Source: Akebia trifoliata
Taxonomy: Eukaryota > Streptophyta > Magnoliopsida > Ranunculales > Lardizabalaceae
Reading direction: 5' to 3'
Length of the DNA: 64,000 nucleotides
Assembly: GCA_017979445.1 (NCBI GenBank)
Contig: CM030706.1
Span: 18,896,967-18,960,966, forward strand
This document shows positions 45,129-55,712 of this stretch, piece after piece; the stretch's first letter is position 1; each line of letters opens with the position of its first letter. The notes below the pieces were generated by a model. It had not been told where the DNA came from, did not search any database, and was given only the letters and a program-made list of their open reading frames with translations. Made by a program: the position numbers and the translations under genes.

Positions 45129-45147
45129 GTCCCCAGTGGAGTCACCA
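45129..45147 (-). other. Primer-binding site, tRNA-Arg type (element C)
   Basis: The minus strand reads TGGTGACTCCACTGGGGAC, two bases from the LTR edge. It differs from element B's site at three positions, but the tRNA-Arg type is the same. Confidence 0.8.
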
Positions 45148-45149
45148 GC

Positions 45150-47450
45150 TGTAGATACGTGGATTCGTCGTTACGACGGCCACATCTACTAAGATTTGGA
45201 GTCGCCACCATTCAAATTGTAAGTGGGTGTGAATGGTCACCAGATGCACATTTTTCAGAAAATTGCCATTTTTGGTATTTTAGTGACTCACGATGGATAA
45301 GGGGTAATCAACCTTTGGATTCGAGTAAGTGGCTCGATTGAAGAAAAGGGAAGGTGTTAGGCACCCTTTTCTCCCCGCCAAGTGGCGGTAACCTCTGCGC
45401 AACTCGGTCATTTGATAATAAAAAAGAGAAAACAAAAGTGCCACGTGTGTGCGTTTTGTTCCCAAGTTCGGGATTCATTTTCGGCTTGATCATAGGGTCA
45501 TTTCATTGATGAAAATGACCCTTATGAACCCTTAGCCTTGGGATCCACTCATTTAAAATAAAAATAAAAGAGAAAAAGGGGATATTTAGAAAAGGGAGAA
45601 GGGGAGGATAGAGAGAGAGATGGGGGGTGTACTCTGAACCCACCTTGAAGCTCCGAGTTCACCCTTGTTTCTTCATTTTTTCTTCTTCTTCTTCTATGCT
45701 TCTTAGGTCCTTAGTGAAGTATGAGAGTGAAGTTGTCTTTTTTAGAAGGTGGTATGAGAGAATAGTAGAGTAGAGATGAGTAGAGAAAATATTTTTCTTT
45801 TTTTTCTAGTAAGACTTGGTAACCATTTTTAGAAGGAGGGGAGAGGTATTTATAGGTGTTGGGAGGATGTTTGGGGGTATAATGGGTTTAAAGTTTGGAA
45901 GGAGGGATAATGGCATATGTTTTAGGGGTGGAAGGTTTGAAATTTAGAATGAAAGTGAGGGTATTTGTGTAAATGATGGAAATGGGTGAGGTTTTGATCC
46001 AAATGGTTTGGATCCTACCCAAATCCATTTGGGTAGAGTGTTTGGTAGGATGAGATGAGTGATGGTTGATGGAGGGAGTGGGGTGTAAGAGGGTTGTTTG
46101 GAGAAGAAGTGTTAGGTTGGTTGAAGAGATGAGGTGTTTAGATTTAGGAGAATGGGTTGTGTAAGAGGTTAGTTGGTTGGTTTTTGGGAGGAGGAAGAGG
46201 ATGATGTCATGTGGCATATGTGATGAGAGGGTGAGGTGATGAGATTGGTTGATTGGTTGATGGGGGTTGTTTGATTAGAGAGAAGGGTGTGTGTTAGTTG
46301 GTTGATGATGAGGGAAGTATGGGTTGAGATGATTTTTTTGGAGTGTTTTAAGGGAAAGTGATGGGTTGATATGTAAGGGATATGGGTAGTGATGTGGGTG
46401 GTTGATGATGTTAGAGAATGGTGATGGATTAGAGTATGGGTTGAGGTGTGGGTAGTTGATGATGTTAGAGAATGGGGATAGGGTAGGTTAGGGTAGGGTA
46501 TGGGTTGAGATAATTTTGGAGAGGTGATGTGGGTTAGATGGAGTGTTTAGAGAATGGTGATGGGGATGGGTGATTAGATGATAGAGGTGAAGGGTGGTGA
46601 TGACATGTGTCATCTTTTGGTGTGAAGATTGTGATTGGTTGATGTGGGTAGTGGTTGATGTATTAGGGTTGTTGGTTGGATAATTGGATATGGATATGGT
46701 GATGTCTTGTGGGCTTTTGATGTTGGGCTTTGGGGTTGTAGGTTATTTGGATTGGGTAAGGCTTGTTTTGGGTTGGATTTTGAGAATGAGTAGGTTTTAG
46801 GATTGAGGTGACATAGGATTAGTTTTGGGTAAGGGTGTATGGTGGGAAATTAATTTAAGAAAGAGGTAAATGTTTGTGGGCTTCGCATGGGCTTAGGGTG
46901 TTTGCGGCTTTGGAAGTGGAGCGGTGGGAGGTAGATGAGGGGTAGGCGTCCCAAGTCTCACATTTTTCCATTTTTTATCTTTTAATGATTTTTAGAAATT
47001 ATTAGATCGATTAAAATGCCACGTGTTGGCGAATCAGGCTTTTTAGGCCCGTTGGATAATTTCATCGAGTGCTTGGATGCAAGCGTGGAGCGGTGAAGGT
47101 TGGGACAACGTACGATGAGTACGGTCCCTTTGGTGGGTCCCTTGGACCATTGGGTGGTCTTAGGGGCTTCGGTTCAATCAAGTTGCTACCTTTCAGCATT
47201 TTGGGCCTTTGAGTCCCGTTGGCCTATGTTGTCGAAAAATCGATGTTTTGAGCGGAGCGGGATAGAAGGGAGCTTGCCAAATCTTTTGGTGGGCTTACTA
47301 ACTCATTGAGAGGTGTTAGAGGCTTTGATTTTGACGAAAATGCCATATTTCGATGATTCGGGCCATCGAGGCCCGTTGGCCAAATTTATTGAAAAATTGC
47401 TATTTTTGGGCCCTTTCGAGTGAGGGCCCGTTCAAATTGGGGTGTGTACA
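45150..47450 (-). mobile_element. 5' LTR of Tat element C
   Basis: Partner of 31487-33717, 2301 bp, running in plus orientation from TGTAGATACGTGG to GGGGTGTGTACA. It is slightly longer because of an extra GATGTTAGAGAATGG-type duplication near 46440-46500. The TATA box is conserved near 45847-45857 (minus strand). It is followed by ATAAT (47451-47455), one base different from ATGAT at the other end. Confidence 0.9.
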
Positions 47451-47815
47451 ATAATGTCTCTTATGTGAGTGTAGAACTGGATCGGTTATATGATAATCAT
47501 ATAAGACTGGATTCTCTAGAGCACTCATAAATTTGGGATTATTCAGGACCAAAATGAACACAACTATAAAAACTAATTATGGTTAGAAAATAAATGTGTG
47601 AAGTCTATTTTCTTGATTTACACGAAAAAATAAACAGTTTAAGACTTATGTTCACTACTTAGTCTAGTAAATATGATAAACTCTCACTAAGAAAAGTTCA
47701 AAGTTACAAACTATTTTTCCTAATGCATGACTTTTCCTATTGTACTCTCTATGTTTTAGAATATTTTATCGTATTATTTTTTTTTATTTCAACTTTTTCA
47801 ATTAATATGGGGGGT
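47451..47815 (+). mobile_element. Copia 3' non-coding region, second part, with PPT
   Basis: Continuation of 31104-31486 after element C. It ends in the polypurine tract AATATGGGGGGT directly before the LTR start. Confidence 0.65.
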
Positions 47816-48496
47816 TGTTGAAACAATATGGGATTTATCCATTTGTTTGAATGCAATTGGAATTGGTACTGTGAAAGTGGTGTTGTAAATATTTTTAGTC
47901 CCATATCGGATATAAACAAGTAAAAAGTGTAGTTCTTATATGAAAGCTCTCACATAGTGTTGTAAAAGTAAGAGAGATATGGCTAAAGTCCATGCGCGCA
48001 CGAGGGCCCACAGGTTATAAAGGGTTTTGGATCCATTGACCCAGAAACACTTAGTGCATGTGCGTGTGTAGGGGTGCAAATCTCAGATGTATACCTCACG
48101 TGGGTGCGTATGAAAGATCAACTTTTGCTAAAATTCGTTAGGTCTTTTATTTGATTAATTTATCGAATGAGTTGAACTCATTGAATCATAACTCGTGATT
48201 ATTCTAAGAGACACTAGTGATGATTGTTCTAACGGGGATATTCTTACAAAGGTGTTTATTCCCTCATTTGCATCATCAAATTTTTGAATTTTACGTGTAT
48301 CGTGTCTTTTGTTTTCTTCGTATTTCTCGTGAGTCCTTGAAAGTACAATTATAGTATGAGTTTGCTTGTATGTGTACATTTGGAGTGTGGTCTTTTACAC
48401 ATTTTGAGCGTTGTATATATCTTAGGAGATAGATGTCCAGAGACTGTTAGTACATTATAAGGGTGAAAATTGTCTTAAGACTATTATGTCCAATAC
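47816..48496 (+). mobile_element. 3' LTR of the copia element
   Basis: It begins TGTTGAAACAATATGGG after a polypurine tract and contains CCCATATCGGATATAAACAAG and a TATA-like GTTATAAAG near 48014. The end is placed at TGTCCAATACA by the TG...CA rule. Only one copy is present, so the end is approximate. Confidence 0.6.
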
Positions 48497-49137
48497 AAAT
48501 TTTGCTTAGTTTAAATATGTAAATTTTTTTTGATATTTATAAATTATTTTATTTCACATTAATTTTTTTTTTAATCTTCTATAGTCTTACACCACAAAAG
48601 TAACATGGCGTACGCCGCACGGATTGAAAAAGCACAAGTGATTGGATGGTGGAGAGAGAATTTCGGGACAAAATATCTAGCATCGCAAATCTCTCTTCGA
48701 CATTTTTGTTAAAGTAATGGGTGGAGAAGCTGGAGGAGGACCCCCTTGTAAAAGAAATGTACACCAACATTGTACAACGCCTGGGTGTAGGGCATTATGT
48801 AGCACTAGCAAGTAGCAAGAGAAACGTGAAAGTGCTATTTGGTCACTAGAGAGCAACTGTCGTCCACCCACAATTAATCTAACTAAAAATTGGAACAAGT
48901 TATAGTGGAAAAAAAATGAAAGTTGTTGGGTTGGATTTAGGTAGTAGCAGGACTAGTAGTGCTGCTTACTGCTGAGGCGACCCTTTTTGTACTCTTAGCT
49001 GTGTCCTTCACACCGTTTTCTCGCTAGTGGAATCCCATATTCCCAGCTAACTGTAATGTGTTTTGTTATAATTAGAGACTGAATTCTCAGCAAATGAAGA
49101 AACCATTGTTGTTGTTGTTGTTGTTCTTTCACCAAAT
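48497..49137 (+). promoter_or_regulatory. Upstream region and 5' UTR of ABA4
   Basis: Between the copia LTR and the ABA4 start there is no supported gene. Short frames lack recognisable domains. A (TTG)n run (49107-49127) lies just before the start codon, and an out-of-frame ATG at 49094 could form an overlapping upstream ORF. No convincing TATA box was seen. Confidence 0.35.
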
Positions 49138-52100
49138 ATGGCCCCCTTTGTTTCCTCTTGCCACTCTCAAATGTCACTCAAGGTCTGTTCTTATGCTTCG
49201 AAGTTTTAACTCTCTTCTTTTTTGATTTTTATCTTGTTTCAAAGGATGGATACTATGTGTCTGCTGTGGTGTGTACTTTGATTTCTTCAATTGGGTATTT
49301 TAAATTTGTTAAGTTCTGTTGGAACTCAACTATATTTTTTAATCGAATTTATGGTTGATTTGATATGGGTATTTAATTTTTACCATGTTTTCTTGACACT
49401 TCATATACACGTTTTGATAAATTTCTGATTTATCTGAACCGGTTATTTGGTATATTTTTAATTTTCCCTTGTTTTCTAGATTTATCTGAGATGGGTATTC
49501 AGAATTCTTGAATTTGAGCATTTTATCTTCGCATTTGACATGGCTATTTGAATAAATTTTGGTGTTTTCTGAACTGAGTAGTTAAATAATTTGATTTTGA
49601 GTGCGTAATTTTGGTGTTCTCAAGTTCTTCCGGAGATTTTTCGCCTTTTTTTTTTTTCTTCTTCTTTAGTTTAATGGATTATCTGTAAGTTCTTATTGCT
49701 CCTTTGCTGTCAAATTGTTCTTCCTTTTTTTTGTTAATATTTTTAATTTTTATAAGTTGTTGTTCAACAGAGAGTATTTTCAACATTTCTGTTAGTTGGC
49801 CGTATTGAATTGTGTACTGATCTTTACCTGTGTGTCAATTCTTCTTCACCCATTTATTCTCATTTGGGAATTTTTTTTTTTTAGTCTTTATTCTGCCACT
49901 TGTATACTATGGATTTGAATTAAGTTTTGTACTCTTTCCTGTTTAGATTTGTTAATATAGTATGGATTTTCACTTGTGCAGTTAGTAGATTTACAGACTT
50001 CAGTTTGGGTATTTAATTGGGGCAGCACGAATACTTCAAATAATGTCTTTTTGTTGTCCTTTTGGAGATTCCTTTTTTTTTTTCCCCTCCAAGAATTTTC
50101 ATGAGTGCTTTGTATTTCAATGCTTCATGAATTTTTTGGGCATACAAATACCTGGATTTTAAATGTAGCATTTTCTATAGATTTCAGATCTTTTACTCCA
50201 ATGTTTGGTGCATTTTTATAATTCCAACCTCTGGAATTTGGTTCATTTTAATTTAATTTTGTCCTTCCTAGTTTTTTCCAGTCATCCTTCTCAATATTCT
50301 CACCTCTGCTACACTCTTTTCTCTATCCCGATCAATGTTATCAAATAGCATATGTGAAATCACATATGGTACATGTGGTAGCATATTGCACAAACTATTT
50401 TTTTTAATATAAAAAAAAAAAATAAAAAAAAAATAAAAAAATGTTTTGAAAAGTTAGAAAAATATTAGAAAATTATAACATACCTAAAACAATACATTTG
50501 GATAGCTTTCATTTTAAAAATTGAATAAAACTGATTATGTTTAGTCATTTAGTAACAAGAATAAAAGAAGTCAATGAACCACATTGTCAATAATGTATAA
50601 AGTTTTCCATGATATAAATGTGGCTCTACTTCAATTATCAAGTTCTAGTTTTGGAAACTTAAAATGGACTCCACTTTAATAGTTTAATCACAAGATAATA
50701 TGATCTTATGTTAGAATGCATAGACTCAATATTTTGAAAAATAATAGTAAAAATAAGATTTAAAGAGAATACATGTGAGTGAAAGAGTAAAAGAAATAGC
50801 TTAGAATGATGCAAGAATAGGGTATTTGTAGGAGAAGATAGATTAAAAAAAGTTAAATTTAATGCCCCAAAATCAAAATTTTAACCATTGGAGTAATATG
50901 TCATCGCATACTGTATGTGCCTTGTATGCGATGGCATAATGTTCCAGAATCACTAAATTGCACAGCATATGTGATCACATATGCGATCACATTTGACAAC
51001 ACTGACCCTGATAATTTATTGAAGAAATATAGTTTAAGGTTAAAATATGGGTTAATATGATACAGATTGATGCCTCATGGATGATCCTATGATTTGTATT
51101 GTGTCAATATGTTTATTAAACTTTGAATTATACCAAGCCTCGTTTTCTAACTTGTTCCAATATTTCATCTATTTTATTTTGATTACATTTTAGATTCAAT
51201 TCACATTCCTAGAAGCACAAAGCATGATAATGTATGTAATGGTACTAACCCATACATAGTGTTTAGATAGTGCTGCTATGGATTTTCTTTACAGTTATCG
51301 GATCCTTTATTGTAGGTTGATTGGCCTTGGCTAGCTATGGGACCCCGTCCTACTCTTGGGATAGAACATAGATCAGTTTTTGCTCTCAGAGGTAAGAGTT
51401 CTGAATTTTTTGGCCAAGGAGTGGAAAGAATCGGAACCTTGCTTAGCTGTAACTGGAGCTTTGTGGGAGGATCGAGAGTTGTTTTAAGCCCAGAATTTGC
51501 AAGATTTGTGCCCTGTGGAAAAGGGTCTGGAGTATCTGCTTCATGTAATTCTTTTTCGCTACTGATGCTGTTCATTTGACATATATTACATGAAGCGATT
51601 CTTACAAAGTTGCATGAGTTTATCTTTCTCCAAACAAGATTCTACGTATGAAATTATATCTGGATATTTTTGTTACGTTTTCTTGATCCGTTCAGAAATT
51701 TCTACTTTTGAGATTAATATTACTACTGGTTATAGTTATTGGAATTTAGTTCGCCTTTCAGAGACCAACATAAGCTACAACAAAAATTCTATATTGGAAT
51801 TTTATTGATTCCCATCACATGAAACACATGTAATACTTGATCTAAAGCCTTCAAATCAAATCAAATTAACCTGATTGGAGGACTGAACCGTTAGGCCTTG
51901 AGTTTGATATCCTGATAATCTTGAACACGAAGGGAAGTCTTTTCCTTTTCTTCCTTGGCTCAATTGATGGGGCTTTAGATGGATAGGTGAAAACAGAGAA
52001 CCCTCATATTGATGTAGAACCTCTTAGGGTTCTAAAACCCATCATGAAAACCCTAAAAGACAAGGTCTGCAAACTCTATAGGGGGTATAACTCACTCATT

Positions 52101-55100
52101 TAAGCTGTTGGATCTGTTTGAAACAGTTACCTCTTTGATCGCACTTGTAATTGATTGAGGTAGTTTTCTAGTTCCTTCATACTTCTTTAGCAACCTACCT
52201 TTCAAAAAAAAAAAAAAAAAAAAAAAACCCTTCTAAACCCAGGATTCTTTGCCAAAACTATATTGTGTTGGACCACTTTAGGAAACTAATTACTTTAGTC
52301 TAATTTTTACATCTTACATTCTAACCTTGAAGAATAACATGCTAATAGCATTAGCAAAAGTTATTATTTCATCGAATGCTTTTCCATCTTTTTTCTTCTT
52401 CTTCTAAATATTGCAACTACTATAAGTCAACTCCAGGTCGTAACAATTCTTGATGGAGGATCCTCACATACATCATGTCATCAACATCAATATTAGAGTT
52501 CCTATGCTCTAAATATCAGATTCTCTGGATATATAGATGGTCAGATGAAGACCTTAAAGTCCTAGATGTGTGGTTGTACTATGATTGGTCATGGAATTTG
52601 AATCTCATGGTTGACTGCTCATATCTCTGTGTCTGTGTGATCGATCATTTAGGTTTTCCTGAAAAACTTCCTAGAGTAATTATTGTTCAACCTTGTTTTC
52701 AAGTTTTCAATGTAGTTGGAATAATTTGTCGGTGTTTAATCACATACTGTTTGTGTGTGATTAACATTCTGTTATGAATTACGTCCAGGAGGTTGACTCA
52801 GTGGTAAAGCTCTAGCGACAGGGGTTTGCTCCCTCTTGTTGTGCTCAAAACTAGGTGCCATGCCATTACTTGGATATATAGTTATAGTCAATCTTCATCA
52901 ACCTGAGAGCTATTGCGCAAAATAGAGGATCCACTGCAGTTGATGATGATGCTAAAATCTAATGAGAAAAACATTGACGTATGCACGAGAGTTAATGTTT
53001 AGTTTCATAATTAACGCCATTATGGTTTGAATTGTAGAATCCCATGAATCATCCGGGTCTTTGAATGCAATATGCCCCAGGACACTAAGACAGTATGCAT
53101 GCTTGCCTAGGTATCTAGCAGTTTCAGAAAAAAAAAATTAAGGCTTTAATGTTTACATACTGAAATGAAACTTTGAGATCGGGGATTTAGGTCTGGCTTA
53201 CCCGACAAAAAGGATTTTGTTCAATTTTTATAATCATAGCTATTATGCTTCTAGATCAGCGGTTGCCAACATTTCCAAGTAAGTGGAGTGTATAGGATTC
53301 CTCATAATGAACATTGTCCTCTGAATAAACTCAGTAACGAATACAAATTGGTTATTGTAACAAAGACACACAACTTTCAATGTTTTGGTAGATTTATGTT
53401 AACTAGATTTCGGAATCAATATAAAAGGTTTCTTCCTTGATGTATAGTTTTGAACTTATAGTTAGTGCATTTGAACTTCTTTCTTAAACTTTGGCTGTGT
53501 GGGCAGCACGCTTGCATTACAGGCCTTAAGGCCCGGATAAAGGAGGATGGTTGTGGCAGGTTGATAGGCAGTGTAAAAACAGTGTCAAGTCCTTTAAACA
53601 TGCTTTGTGCTTTATGGGGATAAAATACACTTGAAAAGATGGAATTTTTGTTTAAAAAACGGGGATGACAATAAAATTGTTGCAAGTCAAGTGTTAGGAT
53701 TTATCATTACTTCACTCTTACTTTTCCCAGCCAAGATCAGGCAGGAGGAGATGGAAGAAGAATCTGACATGCTTATTTTATTTAAAGACCATTCATTGGT
53801 TTATTTTACTTTTGCCTACAAGGCAGAAAAGTCATACTTCTTGATGTCTTAGTTTTGATACCATGTGAGGCATCTTCTTCTTCATCATCAAAGCTTTATC
53901 CCAAACAACTGCCAATTTTACAGAAACTTTGGGTGGGTATTAGAGTTGGATAATACAGACAGATAGACATGATTTTCACACCCGTGGTTGTCCTAAAATT
54001 TGTAATGTATAGGAGAACAATGCTTCCAAAGGATGGTTTAAAATCTCTTCGTGAGTCATCGTATGTTAGGGGTAAACTGAGACCATCCCAGATAATACAC
54101 TACAGTACAAACCAATTCATATCTAAAACAACCAGAGACATTCCTCCAATGTCTCAATCCTATAACCACCGTGGCTGAGACATTCTTCCAAATCATAATG
54201 ATTTGAAATTTTGAATCTTAGCAGTAGTTGAGAGAGATTTCGGATACGATTTCATTTTCAAACTCTTGGTTGTTCTTGTGATGTTTCCTTTCGTTTCATT
54301 GTCAAGTACAACTTTCAAACTCTACTTTCTCTAAGGACGAGTTTTCTCTGGCAGGGTTTACAAGTTCTGAAATTGCGAGCAGTGCTTTCCCCCTGGGAAC
54401 AGCTGCTGTTCTTCCATTCTACACTTTCATGGTTCTGGCTCCTAAAGCTGAGCTGGTGAGCCTCTTTAACTAATTTGGATTTTTCACTCTATGGCAATGC
54501 TATTGAACTTAAAATATATATAATCTTGCATTCCTTTTTCTGTAAGCAATGTATTTGGTTTGGGTACTTTGAAATGCAGACTAAAAGGTCGATGGAGAGT
54601 AGTGTACCCTATGTTTTGCTTGGACTTCTATATGCGTATCTTCTATACCTCTCTTGGACACCTGAGACCATACGGATGATTTTTGCAAGTGAATACTTGC
54701 TGCCAGAGGTGTGTATTTAGCTAATAAAGATTGTTATTATCATTCCAAGAAACTTAAATTGTTGATTCCTGCTCCTTAGCTTCTTATAAAAACCTAACCA
54801 ATACAACAAAAGCACCTAGGTGATAATGGTGCATAAAGTTAGTCCTCATCTCTTGGTCACATAAGTGGTGGCCCACTCTATGGTGACTGTTACGCTAGTA
54901 CCCCTTTTTTAGTGCTCCCAGGTAGACCTTTCCCATAGCCACCCTTCCATGACATGGTACTGGCTCTGATATCATTTTGATATGAACCTAACCAATATAC
55001 CCAAAAGCATCTAAGTAATAATGGTATTGAACGATAACGCCCTTATATCTTGGGGTCGTAATGGGTTCCTTGTGTTGTTTTTTTCTTCTCTCTCTCTCTC

Positions 55101-55480
55101 TCTTTCTCTTTGGGGTTTGATTTGTAACAATCCAAGGGTTTCTGCAGCTGACCAGTATTGAAAAGATGTTCTCCAGTGAGATGACCTTAGCTTCTGCCTG
55201 GATACACTTGTTGGCTGTAGATCTCTTTGCTGCAAGGTATCTCTCTTCCCATGGATTATATATTACTTACTGATTAGGAGAAAACCAAGTAAAATACTTC
55301 TCCAGTAGTTCTGAAATTTCTTCATTCTTGTATACATTCAGGCAGGTGTTTATCGATGGGCTGGAGAACGACATTGAGACCCGTCATTCAGTTTGTCTTT
55401 GCCTCTTATTCTGCCCAATTGGAATCCTTACACATGTAATCACCAAGGTACTAATAAAAAGAGCTGGAAATACTGATTAA
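49138..55480 (+). CDS. ABA4: ABA4, neoxanthin synthesis protein (six exons)
   Basis: Exons by splice sites and reading frame: 49138-49182, 51316-51544, 54355-54455, 54580-54708, 55148-55236, 55342-55480. They join in frame to 243 residues, close to Arabidopsis ABA4 (about 220). Residues 1-90 look like a plastid transit peptide and include the conserved WSFVGGSR. The DUF4281 membrane domain follows, with [20 protein letters not shown] (106-125), [59 protein letters not shown] and [12 protein letters not shown]. About four membrane segments are expected. ABA4 is needed in plastids to convert violaxanthin to neoxanthin, an abscisic acid precursor. All introns have GT..AG borders. Intron 1 (2.1 kb) and intron 2 (2.8 kb) carry transposon insertions. 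The exon 1 start is the least certain part. The gene looks intact. Confidence 0.92.
50333..51004. mobile_element. hAT-like MITE in ABA4 intron 1
   Basis: The left end CAATGTTATCAAATAGCATATG and the complement of the right end CAGTGTTGTCAAATGTGATC form long imperfect inverted repeats. ATCCCGAT (50325-50332) and ACCCTGAT (51005-51012) agree at six of eight bases, as expected for an aged 8-bp hAT target duplication. No transposase is present. Subterminal CATATGTGATCACATATG-like palindromes are frequent. Confidence 0.75.
51545..54354 (+). other. ABA4 intron 2 with retroposed-looking insertions
   Basis: A 23-27-base A-run at about 52206-52228 ends a 400-bp stretch and resembles the tail of a retroposed sequence. 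At 52786-52850 the motif TGACTCAGTGGTAAAGC resembles a tRNA-like A box, possibly a SINE head. Neither has clear target duplications. The rest is ordinary intron sequence, and the short frames in it are not exons. Confidence 0.4.
54794..55030. repeat. Direct repeat in ABA4 intron 4
   Basis: ACCTAACCAATACAACAAAAGCACCTAGGTGATAATGGT-like sequence begins at 54794 and recurs at 54985. They flank about 150 bp that end in TGGCTCTGATATCATTTTGA, a motif common at ends of plant retroelement-like repeats. It may be a fragment of a small repeat. Confidence 0.45.
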
Positions 55481-55712
55481 ATCATGTAATAACACATTCA
55501 TGAAGATTGACAAGAGATTAATAAAAAAAATTGGTATCAGTCTTGAATGACAACATTTATAATCTGAGAATAAAATCATAGTTCCCAGAAAGAAAAAGAT
55601 AATAATTTGTTGCCATGGAAGCAATTTGTGTGTTTATTTTCTAATAATCCTAAGCTGACCTTTAATGTTACACAATTGTAAAATTGTTTCTGTTTAGATT
55701 GAACCCATTACA

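Noticed and set aside
51337..51579. Treating the 80-residue frame as a separate small gene
   Set aside because: It is exon 2 of ABA4 read past its splice donor at 51545.
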